Both the position numbers and the translations under genes were made by a program. Positions 20,816 through 28,489 of a stretch of 30,704 nucleotides of DNA are shown in pieces (position 1 is the stretch's first letter; every line of letters starts with the position of its first letter). This DNA is from JABIBT01 sp964481835 (GTDB lineage Archaea; Nanobdellota; Nanobdellia; SCGC-AAA011-G17; PNOQ01): contig CAYZTT010000008.1 of NCBI GenBank assembly GCA_964481835.1, positions 1-30,704 on the forward strand, in the 5' to 3' direction. A model generated the notes under the pieces. The model was not told the DNA's origin, ran no database searches, and worked only from the letters and a program-made list of their open reading frames with translations.

Positions 20816-21468
20816 AAGATAAATTAGAGCAAAGGAATGAGAGAAAATCAAAGAAGCCTACCTTCCTTAGACAAGACTCAAACAAATATTCATTTAATAA
20901 TAACTGGAGGAGGCCAAGAGGACTCCATAATAAACGGAGATTAAACAAAAAGGGACACCAAAAAAACCCTTCCATTGGGTATGGGTCTCCAAAAGAAGTA
21001 AAATATCTCTCCAAGGAGGGATTGAACAGAGTAATAGTCAATAACGTGGCAGAGTTGGAAGGTGTAAATAAAGAAAAAGATATTGTAATCATTTCATCAA
21101 AAGTCGGTCTGAAGAAAAGACTAGACATCGCCGACAAATGTATCTCCCAAGGGTTAAAGATAGAGAATATCAAAGACCCAAAGAAATATATTGAAGATCA
21201 AAAAGCTCTCTTTGAAGAAAAGAAAAAACAAAAGAAGAAAAAATTAGCAGAAAAAGAAAAAACAAAGAAAGAGCTTGCGAAGAAAGCTAAAGAAAAAGAA
21301 GAAAAGAAAGATGAAGATTCAGAAGATAAACAAAAAGAAATTAAAGAAGATGTAATGTCTGGCAAACAGAAGGATCAAAAAGCAAAGCCAAAAGAGGCTA
21401 AGAAAGTTGATCCAACCAGCGCAAAGGCTGGCCACATGGCATCTGGCGTACCTGGAACTAAACAATGA
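20812..21468 (+). CDS. rpl32e: 50S ribosomal protein eL32 with long charged tail
   Basis: The eL32 core is clear in residues 1-130: KKPTFLRQDSNKYSFNNNWR, RPRGLHNKRRLNKKG, PSIGYGSPKEVKYLS and IVIISSKVGLKKRLDIADKC. A tail of about 85 residues follows, almost all Lys, Glu, Ala and Asp, and ends SGVPGTKQ. Typical archaeal eL32 is about 130 residues, so the tail is an addition. It could be a flexible rRNA-contacting or assembly extension, or lineage drift in low-complexity DNA. Overlaps of four bases join it to rpl6 and rpl19e. Confidence 0.94.
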   Translation: MKDKLEQRNERKSKKPTFLRQDSNKYSFNNNWRRPRGLHNKRRLNKKGHQKNPSIGYGSPKEVKYLSKEGLNRVIVNNVAELEGVNKEKDIVIISSKVGLKKRLDIADKCISQGLKIENIKDPKKYIEDQKALFEEKKKQKKKKLAEKEKTKKELAKKAKEKEEKKDEDSEDKQKEIKEDVMSGKQKDQKAKPKEAKKVDPTSAKAGHMASGVPGTKQ

Positions 21469-21923
21469 AACTAAAAAGTCAAAAACGGATTGCAGCACAA
21501 GTATTGAAAGTTGGCAAGACTAGCGTAAAGTTTGATCCAGAGAGATTATCTGATATTAAAGAAGCTATCACTAAACAAGACATAAGGGGGCTGGTTAATG
21601 ATAAGGCAATAACTTCGAGACCTCGTGGATCCCAATCTAAATCAAGGCTAAGAGACAGATTGGCTCAAAAAAGAAAAGGGCGACAGAAAGGGGCAGGAAG
21701 GAAAAAAGGAAAAAAGACTGCAAGGATTTCCAAGAAAGCTATTTGGATGGTAAAAACAAGGATCCAGAGAAGTTATATTAAAGAATTGAGGGAAAAAAAA
21801 CTAATTGAGGTAAAAACATATAGAGAGACTTATAAAAAGATCAAAGGGAATTACTTCAGAAGTAAGAATCACATCAAATTATACTTAACGGAGAATAAAT
21901 TATTCAAAAATGTCAAAAAGTAA
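21465..21923 (+). CDS. rpl19e: 50S ribosomal protein eL19
   Basis: A 152-residue archaeo-eukaryotic protein with a long helix extending across the subunit boundary. SQKRIAAQVLKVGKTSVKFD is the start, with DIKEAITKQDIRGLVNDKAI, then the basic segment QKRKGRQKGAGRKKGKKTAR and the long helix RIQRSYIKELREKKLIEV. All are characteristic. It overlaps eL32 by four bases and uL18 by 14. Confidence 0.96.
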   Translation: MKLKSQKRIAAQVLKVGKTSVKFDPERLSDIKEAITKQDIRGLVNDKAITSRPRGSQSKSRLRDRLAQKRKGRQKGAGRKKGKKTARISKKAIWMVKTRIQRSYIKELREKKLIEVKTYRETYKKIKGNYFRSKNHIKLYLTENKLFKNVKK

Positions 21924-22488
21924 AACATTTACAGTTAAACTGAAAAGGAAAAGGAAAGGAAAGACAGATTATAAGTCTAGATTAAAATACTTAAAATCGG
22001 ATAAAACCCGGCTAGTAATTCGCCCAACCACAAGTAACCTAACAATACAAGCAATAAATTTTGTGGAAAGCGGAGATAAGATATTATGCACGATGAAAGC
22101 AACAGATCTAAAAAAGATAGGTTGGAATTATCATGCAGGCAATATGCCTAGTGCTTACCTGGCTGGACTATATTTCGGTTCAAAGAACAAAGATAAAGTA
22201 AAGGAAGCAATAATTGACTTGGGTAGGAGGTCAATTACAAAAGGGGACAGATTGGCTGCCACAATAAAAGGGCTTGTAGATTCCGGGATAAACATTCCAC
22301 ACTCCGATAAAATATTCCCCTCTGAAGATAGGATCAATGGAACATCAATAGCAGGATATGCTAAATCATTATCAAGCGAAAAAGAAAAGTATGAAAAGCA
22401 ATTTTCAAAATATTTAAAAAATAAACAAACTCCCGAGAATATCGCCGGAGATTTCGAAAAAATAAAAAAGAAGATACTTGAAAAATGA
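21910..22488 (+). CDS. rpl18: 50S ribosomal protein uL18
   Basis: uL18 binds 5S rRNA with uL5 in the central protuberance. The protein shows KRKRKGKTDYKSRLKYLKSD, then TRLVIRPTTSNLTIQAI, AGNMPSAYLAGLYFG and a final GINIPHSDKIFPSEDRI. The 192-residue length is normal for archaea, and the C-terminal helical region (YAKSLSSEKEKYEKQFSKY) is the archaeal extension. It overlaps rpl19e by 14 and rps5 by four bases. Confidence 0.96.
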   Translation: MSKSKTFTVKLKRKRKGKTDYKSRLKYLKSDKTRLVIRPTTSNLTIQAINFVESGDKILCTMKATDLKKIGWNYHAGNMPSAYLAGLYFGSKNKDKVKEAIIDLGRRSITKGDRLAATIKGLVDSGINIPHSDKIFPSEDRINGTSIAGYAKSLSSEKEKYEKQFSKYLKNKQTPENIAGDFEKIKKKILEK

Positions 22489-23237
22489 GAAGAAAAAAAC
22501 CAGATAGAAGGCCTAGAGAAACTGCCGAGTCAAGAAGGGAAGCAATTATTGAGAAATGGGTTCCTAAGACAGAGATAGGTAAAAAGGTAAAGGCCGGAGA
22601 GATAAAAGACATAGATGAAATCTTAGATTCTGGGAGAAGAATACTAGAGTCCGAGATTGTTGACTTTCTAATGCCTGGCCTAGAGTATGACCTAATCACA
22701 ATTGGGCAATCTAAGGGTAAATTCGGTGGCGGAAAAAGAAGTATCTGGAAACAGACTCAGAAAAAGACAAAAGAAGGAAATAAACCTAAGTTTGCTACTG
22801 TGGCCGTAATAGGAAACAAAAATGGTTATGTTGGTCTAGGATATGGTAAGGCCAAAGAAACTGTTCCGGCCAGAGAAAAAGCGATCCGAAATGCTAAATT
22901 AAATATAATTAAAGTAAGGCGGGGATGCGGGTCATGGGCCTGTGGTTGTTCAGAGCCTCACTCTATACCAATTAAAGTGTCTGGAAAATGTAGCAGTGTT
23001 GTGGTAGAGTTAATACCTGCACCAAAAGGAACCAACCTAACTATCCAAAAAGAGTTGGGTAAGATTCTAAAGCTTGCAGGATTCAAAGACATATATTCAA
23101 AAACAAAGGGACAAACTGGAGTCCAATTAAATTTAGTTAAAGCGTGCGTTGGAGCACTTAAAACACTTAATTCCACTAAATTTGATGAAGAATTTATAAA
23201 GAAATCTGGAACACAGGAAGGAAAAATAAATGGATAA
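22485..23237 (+). CDS. rps5: 30S ribosomal protein uS5
   Basis: A small-subunit protein that helps maintain decoding accuracy. The RNA-binding domain has TVAVIGNKNGYVGLGYGKAK, and the archaeal Cys-rich stretch RRGCGSWACGCSEPHSIPIK is followed by VSGKCSSVVVELIPAPKGTN. These are diagnostic of archaeal uS5. At 250 residues it is about 30 longer than usual, mostly at the N-terminal Arg/Lys/Glu-rich region. It overlaps rpl18 by four bases and rpl30 by eight. Confidence 0.96.
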   Translation: MRRKKPDRRPRETAESRREAIIEKWVPKTEIGKKVKAGEIKDIDEILDSGRRILESEIVDFLMPGLEYDLITIGQSKGKFGGGKRSIWKQTQKKTKEGNKPKFATVAVIGNKNGYVGLGYGKAKETVPAREKAIRNAKLNIIKVRRGCGSWACGCSEPHSIPIKVSGKCSSVVVELIPAPKGTNLTIQKELGKILKLAGFKDIYSKTKGQTGVQLNLVKACVGALKTLNSTKFDEEFIKKSGTQEGKING

Positions 23238-23685
23238 TATTGTAGTAGTCAGGATAACTGGGAAGCAAGGACTAAATAAAGAGATTAAGGATACTTTCAA
23301 GCTATTAAGACTCTATAAAAAATATACTTGTGTTGTTGTTCCAAATGCCCCAAATTATGTAGGCATGATTAAGAAAGTTAAAGATTTTGTAACTTGGGGA
23401 GAAATCAATAAGGAAACTCTCCAAAAATTAATAGAAGAAAGGGGAAGGCTTGCAGGAAATACAAAGTTATCTGATAAAAAAGATATTAATATATCAGAAT
23501 TTGCAAATCAAGTATTTGAAGGGAAAAAGAAAATGAAAGATGTCCCCGGTCTAAAACCATTTTTCAGATTGCATCCGCCTGTTGGGGGATTTGAAAACAA
23601 AGGAACAAAGAAACCTTTCTCAATTGGAGGAGTCTTAGGATACCGAAAAGAGAAGATTAACGATCTAATAAATAAGATGATTTAA
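23230..23685 (+). CDS. rpl30: 50S ribosomal protein uL30
   Basis: A 151-residue archaeal uL30. The start VVVRITGKQGLNKEIKDTFK and the segment RLYKKYTCVVVPNAPNYVGM match the family, and GLKPFFRLHPPVGGFENKGT with a final GVLGYRKEKINDLI is the archaeal C-terminal extension absent from bacterial uL30. It overlaps rps5 by eight bases and is one base before rpl15. Confidence 0.96.
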   Translation: MDNIVVVRITGKQGLNKEIKDTFKLLRLYKKYTCVVVPNAPNYVGMIKKVKDFVTWGEINKETLQKLIEERGRLAGNTKLSDKKDINISEFANQVFEGKKKMKDVPGLKPFFRLHPPVGGFENKGTKKPFSIGGVLGYRKEKINDLINKMI

Positions 23686-23686
23686 A

Positions 23687-24106
23687 ATGCCAGTAAATAA
23701 ACGAAAAAAATCAACAAGGTTCAGAGCAAAAACAACTCACGGATATGGATCTATGAAGAAAAACCGTGGCGCAGGTAATCGTGGCGGGAGAGGAATGGCA
23801 GGATCTGGAAAGAGAGCAGATCAAAAAAAGCCTTCAATTCTAAAGAAATATGGTCCCTCCTACTTTGGTAAGAAAGGATTCAATCGGCCCCAAGGCATAG
23901 TAAAGAAATTAAAAATACTAAATCTAAGTGAAATAGATCAATTGGCCAAGAAAGAGGGAACAAGCTACATCTTTGATGGTTCAAAATATGATAAAATACT
24001 TGGCACGGGAAAATTAACAAAAAAAATTAAGATAACATCAAAATCATTCTCAAAGGCAGCACTCGAAAAGATTAAAGAAGCTGGCGGAGAAGCAGTAATA
24101 TGTTAA
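23687..24106 (+). CDS. rpl15: 50S ribosomal protein uL15
   Basis: A 139-residue uL15 with the Gly/Arg-rich N-terminal part (HGYGSMKKNRGAGNRGGRGM, GSGKRADQKK) that penetrates the rRNA core. The globular C-terminus has LNLSEIDQLAKKEG, LGTGKLTKKIKITSKSFSKA and the ending EKIKEAGGEAVI. It overlaps the secY start by seven bases, linking ribosome synthesis to the translocon. Confidence 0.96.
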   Translation: MPVNKRKKSTRFRAKTTHGYGSMKKNRGAGNRGGRGMAGSGKRADQKKPSILKKYGPSYFGKKGFNRPQGIVKKLKILNLSEIDQLAKKEGTSYIFDGSKYDKILGTGKLTKKIKITSKSFSKAALEKIKEAGGEAVIC

Positions 24107-25542
24107 GAAAATTCCTAAATAACCTTCCAGAGGTTAGAGGACCAGAAAAGCCAAAACTAAGTTTTAAAGAGAAACTTAAATGGACACTAATAATCCTTAT
24201 TGCATTTTTCGTATTATCCACAATTAGCCTATATGGACTTGGAGCAAATGCACTACAAGAATTTGAACAATTATCCATCATCCTCGGTGCTAATTTTGGT
24301 TCGATAATGTCTTTGGGTATTGGACCTATCGTAACAGCATCTATCGTCCTACAGCTATTGTCTGGTTCAGGAATATTAAAGATAGATATGACTACAAAAG
24401 ATGGAAAGAAATTATTCCAAGGATTGCAGAAATTATTAGCCTTTTTCTTCATAGTATTTGAGGGGTTTATTTATGTATTTATGGGAGGATTATCCCCTGA
24501 CCCCACTCTAGCTCCAACAGCATATTTTACAATGCAACTCGTATTAGTTTTCCAACTGATACTCGGAGGTATCTTAATATTATTCATGGATGAAGTCATT
24601 ACCAAATGGGGATTTGGATCAGGAGTATCTCTATTCATTGCCGCAGGTGTATCGCAGCAAATATTTGTAAGGGCATTCTCTCCATTGACCGCTGGAGGGG
24701 AATTTGCCTTCGGATCGGGTTTAGCACCCGTGGGGAAAGTATGGACTTTCTTTATCTCATTAATTAATGTAAATTTACAAGAAGCGACACTCGCATTTGC
24801 AGCAATTTTCTTCACATTCGCAGTATTTGCACTATCTGTCTTTGCGCAAGCAATGAAGGTAGATATTCCGTTATCATTCGGGAGAATTCGTGGCCATGGA
24901 ATAAGATGGCCCCTTAGATTTATGTATACCTCTAACATCCCAGTTATTTTAGTTGCAGCCTTAATCGCAAATATACAACTTTGGGCAAGGTTACTTCAAA
25001 ATAGGGTAGGGGAATCAGGCGTGGGTGCATGGATATCTCAACATATGCTTGGACAGTTCTCTGGGAATATACCTACATCCGGATTAGTATTCTGGACACA
25101 CTCCCCAAATATAATTGAGGCAGTTGTAAATTGGTTCTTTGGAGCCCCATTTAATACAATACAACTAGCACAATCATTTACATATATTATTTTCATGATG
25201 GCAGGAGCAGTCCTATTCTCCATTTTCTGGGTACAGACCTCTGGAATGGATGCAAGATCACAAGCAAAGCAGATTATGTCATCCGGATTACAAATTCCAG
25301 GATTTAGGAGAGATCAGAGAGTATTGGAGAAGGTCTTAAACAGGTATATAATGCCCTTAACAATAATGGGTGGCCTAGCGGTAGGATTACTTGCTGCAAC
25401 TGCAGATCTGTCTGGAGCGCTCTCCAGAGGGACAGGAATATTACTTACAGTTATGATAATCTATAGACTATACGAAGAAATTGCCCAACAGCACATGATG
25501 GATATGAATCCGGCAATGAGAAAAATGATGGGGGGGGAATAG
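24100..25542 (+). CDS. secY: Protein translocase subunit SecY
   Basis: The 480-residue channel subunit of the Sec translocon in the cytoplasmic membrane. About ten membrane spans are visible. The plug/TM2 region is seen in GSIMSLGIGPIVTASIVLQL followed by LLSGSGILKIDM. Other family marks are the cytoplasmic loop VDIPLSFGRIRGHGIRWPLR, a TSNIPVILVAALIANIQLWA span and QAKQIMSSGLQIPGFRRDQR with the conserved FRR. It ends in a run of eight G (25530-25537) that does not disturb the frame. It overlaps rpl15 by seven bases. In most archaea adk comes next, but here it does not. Confidence 0.98.
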   Translation: MLRKFLNNLPEVRGPEKPKLSFKEKLKWTLIILIAFFVLSTISLYGLGANALQEFEQLSIILGANFGSIMSLGIGPIVTASIVLQLLSGSGILKIDMTTKDGKKLFQGLQKLLAFFFIVFEGFIYVFMGGLSPDPTLAPTAYFTMQLVLVFQLILGGILILFMDEVITKWGFGSGVSLFIAAGVSQQIFVRAFSPLTAGGEFAFGSGLAPVGKVWTFFISLINVNLQEATLAFAAIFFTFAVFALSVFAQAMKVDIPLSFGRIRGHGIRWPLRFMYTSNIPVILVAALIANIQLWARLLQNRVGESGVGAWISQHMLGQFSGNIPTSGLVFWTHSPNIIEAVVNWFFGAPFNTIQLAQSFTYIIFMMAGAVLFSIFWVQTSGMDARSQAKQIMSSGLQIPGFRRDQRVLEKVLNRYIMPLTIMGGLAVGLLAATADLSGALSRGTGILLTVMIIYRLYEEIAQQHMMDMNPAMRKMMGGE

Positions 25543-25551
25543 ATTTAAAAA
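25543..25551 (+). promoter_or_regulatory. Internal TATA-like box before the EMC3-like gene
   Basis: ATTTAAAAA, starting one base after the secY stop codon, centred about 28 bp before the ATG at 25575. The 32-bp gap here is the first real gap in the operon, and the element could start a separate transcript for eL34-eL14-prefoldin. Confidence 0.5.
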
Positions 25552-25574
25552 CACACTAATCAAGGTTAGATAAA

Positions 25575-26015
25575 ATGGTATTAGAATCTTTTTTCAATTC
25601 AATCTTCGGATGGGCGATAACTATCTCTCCCTTAACAGGGATTGTTGTAATTGCATTTGCTATGACACTCTTAGTAACTTTAATCTATAAATTTATGACT
25701 GATCAAGAAGCAATGAAGAATCTCAAGCAAGAGATGAAAGATTTAAGGAAAGAGCTTAAACTTGCCGCCCAAGATCCGGTAAGGATGGCAGAGTTAAACA
25801 AGATCTCCATGGAAAAATCTATGCAGCAAATGAAGCAATCATTAAAACCAACATTGATTACTATGCTTCCATTGATACTGGTGCTGGGTTGGTTGAAAAC
25901 AACCTACGAACCGTTAACTTTAAATCTCTTTGGTATTACCAGCGCACTATGGGCATACATCGTTTTGTCCGTATTATTCAGCATTATATTAAGAAAACTA
26001 ATGAAGGTACATTAA
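25575..26015 (+). CDS. EMC3/TMCO1-like (DUF106) membrane insertase homologue
   Basis: An archaeal member of the Oxa1/YidC/Get1/EMC3 superfamily, thought to help insert membrane proteins. The 146 residues show the family layout: span 1 near 18-40 (TGIVVIAFAMTLLVTLIY), a cytoplasmic coiled coil (MKNLKQEMKDLRKELKLA, then NKISMEKSMQQMKQS), and spans 2 and 3 near 94-111 and 122-140. The typical MKNLKQEMKDLRKEL hairpin segment is clear. It follows secY closely, as in other archaea, but with its own TATA-like box and without the usual adk between them. It is one base before eL34. Confidence 0.93.
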   Translation: MVLESFFNSIFGWAITISPLTGIVVIAFAMTLLVTLIYKFMTDQEAMKNLKQEMKDLRKELKLAAQDPVRMAELNKISMEKSMQQMKQSLKPTLITMLPLILVLGWLKTTYEPLTLNLFGITSALWAYIVLSVLFSIILRKLMKVH

Positions 26016-26016
26016 A

Positions 26017-26274
26017 ATGGTCCAAGGAAAAGAAAAATCAAGATCAAAAAGAAGAGTATTCACAAGAACTCCTAGTGGGAAAGTTAAGAAGGTACAAAAG
26101 ATAAGGAAACCTTCCCCAATAGTATGTGGAGAATGTGGAAAGAAGCTACAGGGAATTCCAAGGCTAAAGCCTTCTAAATTTAGAAGCTTGCCAAAAACAA
26201 AGAAAAGGGCTTCAAGGCCGTATTCAAATCTTTGTAGTGCCTGTATGCGAAAAAAAATAATGGAGAAAGCGTAA
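26017..26274 (+). CDS. rpl34e: 50S ribosomal protein eL34
   Basis: An 85-residue archaeo-eukaryotic protein. The start SRSKRRVFTRTPSGKVKKVQ and PSPIVCGECGKKLQGIPRL are diagnostic, followed by RPYSNLCSACMRKKIMEKA. A zinc-binding set C37, C40, C73 and C76 is visible. The gene sits one base after the insertase-like gene and one before eL14. In most archaea cmk follows eL34, but it is missing here. Confidence 0.95.
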   Translation: MVQGKEKSRSKRRVFTRTPSGKVKKVQKIRKPSPIVCGECGKKLQGIPRLKPSKFRSLPKTKKRASRPYSNLCSACMRKKIMEKA

Positions 26275-26275
26275 A

Positions 26276-26599
26276 ATGTTCGAAGTAGGAAGAGTATGCA
26301 TAAAGCTGGCAGGAAGAGATGCAGGAAACACTTGCATAGTTGTAGATTTAGTTGATGATAGTTATGTTTTAATTGATGGGAATGTTCGAAGGCGAAAATG
26401 TAATATTTCTCACTTAAAGCCATTGAATGATACAATAAAAATAAAGAAAGGGGCATCAACAGCAGACGTTACCAAAGCGATGGTAACTGCAAAAATGAAA
26501 GTAATTGAGAAAAAAGTAGTAAAGCGATCAGAGAAAAAGAAAGAGACAAAAAAAGAAACAAAGGGAAAGAAGAAAAATGTCAAAACTGGATCAAAATAA
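26276..26599 (+). CDS. rpl14e: 50S ribosomal protein eL14
   Basis: A KOW-like archaeal eL14. The start FEVGRVCIKLAGRDAGNTCI and the strand DDSYVLIDGNVRRRKCNISH are characteristic, as is LKPLNDTIKIKKGA. A Lys/Glu tail of about 30 residues (VKRSEKKKETKKETKGKKK) lengthens it to 107; the usual archaeal size is 75-95. Its 3' end overlaps the prefoldin start by 23 bp. Confidence 0.94.
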   Translation: MFEVGRVCIKLAGRDAGNTCIVVDLVDDSYVLIDGNVRRRKCNISHLKPLNDTIKIKKGASTADVTKAMVTAKMKVIEKKVVKRSEKKKETKKETKGKKKNVKTGSK

Positions 26600-26951
26600 A
26601 TTCATGGAAGCTCAAATGCTTAATCAACAGTTGCAACATTTACAGCAACAGCTACACTCTTTAGATCACCAATTAGAGGGTCTTGGAAACCTAAAATCTG
26701 ATTTAGATTCTCTGAAAGGCCAAAAAGATTCCAAAACTTACTCTTCACTAAACGGGGGGGTATTTGTAGAATCCGAAATAAAGGAATCTAACTCCGTATT
26801 ACTTAGTGTGGGTGCAAATGTTTTGGTTAAAAAGAAAAAAGAAGAAGCTCTAGAATTAATAGAAAAGCAATTGGAAGAGCTGAAGGAAATCCGAGTTAAA
26901 CTAGAAAATGAAGTAAATAAACTAGGGACACACATGATGTCCCTACAATAA
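26577..26951 (+). CDS. pfdA: Prefoldin subunit alpha
   Basis: A 124-residue jellyfish-shaped chaperone subunit that holds nascent or unfolded proteins and passes them to the thermosome. Its layout is helix (residues 5-52, Gln-rich coiled coil), two beta hairpins (KTYSSLNGGVFVESEIKE, then VLLSVGANVLVKKKKEEA) and helix (about 85-120). This paired-hairpin layout is alpha-type, not beta-type. A run of seven G (26754-26760) encodes the hairpin GGV without shifting frame. It overlaps eL14 by 23 bp. In many archaea pfdA is elsewhere, next to eL39/eL31 genes, so the placement is lineage-specific. Confidence 0.9.
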   Translation: MSKLDQNKFMEAQMLNQQLQHLQQQLHSLDHQLEGLGNLKSDLDSLKGQKDSKTYSSLNGGVFVESEIKESNSVLLSVGANVLVKKKKEEALELIEKQLEELKEIRVKLENEVNKLGTHMMSLQ

Positions 26952-26956
26952 GAACA

Positions 26957-26965
26957 ATTTTAAAC
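26957..26965 (+). promoter_or_regulatory. TATA box of the primase gene
   Basis: ATTTTAAAC centred about 26 bp before the ATG at 26987. Confidence 0.5.
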
Positions 26966-26986
26966 ATCGATTAGTTCTCCTTTTTT

Positions 26987-28231
26987 ATGAATGCATTAAA
27001 ATATTATTCCCGATTAGAGATACAGAAAGCAATAGTTGAATCCTGTCCAAATAGGGAAGTTTCTGTAATGCTTGGGAAGGATAGCTTTGGCAGAAGGCCA
27101 GATATACTCAACTATGAGTCCGATGTATTGGAATTGGCCAAACAAGGTGCAACTTCTTTTCATGTCTCCGAGGAGCACTGGCAGAACCCTTTAAAATTAA
27201 TGCCTGGAATGACAAAGAGACAGCTAGAAGAATTGAGGGTTGGGTGGGATTTTATCTTAGATATTGATTCTCCAAACCTAGAACATTCAAAGGTAATCGC
27301 ACATTTTTTAGTTCAAGCATTAAAATTCCATGATGTAGAAAATGTTTTTATAAAGTTCTCAGGAAATAAAGGGTTCCATATTGGGGTCCCGTTCAAATCC
27401 TTTCCATCCCATTTCGATACCCAGAAAATGAGGGAATTATTCCCCGAAGCCGCCAGGATAATGGCGGAGTATCTAACTGAGATGGTAAAATCGCATGTAG
27501 CCGATAAATTGAAAGGAGAGGATATCGATGAAATACTACAAGTAGACACTGTATTGATATCTTCAAGGCATCTCTACAGGGCCCCCTATTCCCTTCATGA
27601 GAAATCAGAGTTAGCCTCACTGCCCATTGATCCAGAGACAATACTCGATTTCAAGCGAGAACAGGCCATCCCTGAGAAGGTAACCCCCGAACTAAAATTC
27701 CTTGATTCTTATAAGGAAGATGAAGCACTAACTCTGCTAACACGAGCATATGATTGGTACCATGATATAGAAATCAGAAAAAACTCCAATAAAGAACATG
27801 AAGAATCAACAAAGAAAGTAGAATATGACGAGATCTCAGAAGCTATTCCTGAAGATTTTTTCCCAGAAGAGATAAAACTTGGGTTAAAAGGAATAAAAGA
27901 TGGAAAAAAGCGATTCTTGTTCATTTTGATAAATTTTCTAAAATGTGTGGGTTGGAATTATGACGATATAGATAAACGGGTAAAAGAATGGAATCTCGAG
28001 AATCCAGACCCACTAAAAGAAGGGTATGTAATGTCTCAGTTATCCTGGCATAAGAGGCAAAGGGAAAAGATTCTGCCCCCAAATTACACAAACGTAGCCT
28101 ACTATGGGGATATTGGATTAAATCCGGCTGAAAATGTTAGGAACAAGTTCAAAAACCCGGTAAACTATGCAATTAGAATGTTTAAGCTTCAACCAAAAAA
28201 GAAGAAGAAAGCGGACAAGCCAACCCAATAA
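26987..28231 (+). CDS. priS: DNA primase: PriS catalytic domain fused to a PriL C-terminal-like domain lacking the Fe-S cysteines
   Basis: Residues 1-240 are an archaeo-eukaryotic primase core that makes RNA or DNA primers for replication. Catalytic D92 and D94 lie in FILDIDSPN, the nucleotide-binding SGNKGFH is at S125-H131, and a later VDT with RAPYSLHEKS completes the site. From about residue 285 to 395 the sequence follows the C-terminal domain of the large subunit: FFPEEIKLGLKGIKDGKKRF, INFLKCVGWNYDDI, PPNY (364-367) and KNPVNY (389-394). The PriL cysteines that hold a 4Fe-4S cluster appear replaced (PEE, PPNY and the following loop); the only Cys here is C320. No separate priL is in the window. 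Fusion of the two subunits in one chain is known from Nanoarchaeum. It is preceded by its own TATA box. Confidence 0.88.
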   Translation: MNALKYYSRLEIQKAIVESCPNREVSVMLGKDSFGRRPDILNYESDVLELAKQGATSFHVSEEHWQNPLKLMPGMTKRQLEELRVGWDFILDIDSPNLEHSKVIAHFLVQALKFHDVENVFIKFSGNKGFHIGVPFKSFPSHFDTQKMRELFPEAARIMAEYLTEMVKSHVADKLKGEDIDEILQVDTVLISSRHLYRAPYSLHEKSELASLPIDPETILDFKREQAIPEKVTPELKFLDSYKEDEALTLLTRAYDWYHDIEIRKNSNKEHEESTKKVEYDEISEAIPEDFFPEEIKLGLKGIKDGKKRFLFILINFLKCVGWNYDDIDKRVKEWNLENPDPLKEGYVMSQLSWHKRQREKILPPNYTNVAYYGDIGLNPAENVRNKFKNPVNYAIRMFKLQPKKKKKADKPTQ

Positions 28232-28235
28232 TAAC

Positions 28236-28245
28236 ATTTATAAAT
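28236..28245 (+). promoter_or_regulatory. TATA box of the eS17-alba pair
   Basis: ATTTATAAAT, nearly symmetric, centred about 27 bp before the eS17 ATG. Confidence 0.5.
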
Positions 28246-28266
28246 GCCCCCAAATATGCTAATTCC

Positions 28267-28455
28267 ATGGGAAAAGTTAAGACTACACAGATAAAGAGAG
28301 TATCTAACAAAATACTTAGGAATAACCCTGGAAAATTTTCACAAAACTTTGATGAAAATAAGAAATTACTTCCAGAGGCTGCAGATATTAAGTCTAAAAA
28401 GCTAAGAAATGTTATAGCAGGATATCTGACTAGGTTAGTTAGACAAGAGATATAA
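28267..28455 (+). CDS. rps17e: 30S ribosomal protein eS17
   Basis: A 62-residue archaeo-eukaryotic small-subunit protein. MGKVKTTQIKRVSNKILRNN, KFSQNFDENKKLLPEAADI and SKKLRNVIAGYLTRLVRQEI cover the whole family, including the conserved KKLRN-x-IAGY-x-TRLV end. The ATG lies about 27 bp after a TATA box, so the mRNA may be leaderless. The Alba gene follows after 34 bp. Confidence 0.95.
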   Translation: MGKVKTTQIKRVSNKILRNNPGKFSQNFDENKKLLPEAADIKSKKLRNVIAGYLTRLVRQEI

Positions 28456-28475
28456 TCTTACATCAACGTAAGTAC

Positions 28476-28481
28476 AGGAGG
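28476..28481 (+). promoter_or_regulatory. Shine-Dalgarno site of the alba gene
   Basis: AGGAGG eight bases before the ATG at 28490. The nearest TATA-like sequence (28450-28457) would put the transcript start inside this site, so cotranscription with eS17 is likelier. Confidence 0.7.
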
Positions 28482-28489
28482 CACTAAAA

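Noticed and set aside
24471..24938. Minus-strand frame of 155 codons opposite secY
   Set aside because: secY is unambiguous in this region, and the reverse frame shows only Pro/Asn/Thr-rich noise.
25530..25537. Run of eight G in secY as a frameshift
   Set aside because: The frame continues to the stop directly after it (GGE end), so no shift is needed.
26754..26760. Run of seven G in the prefoldin gene as a frameshift
   Set aside because: The hairpin sequence is continuous across it and matches prefoldin alpha.
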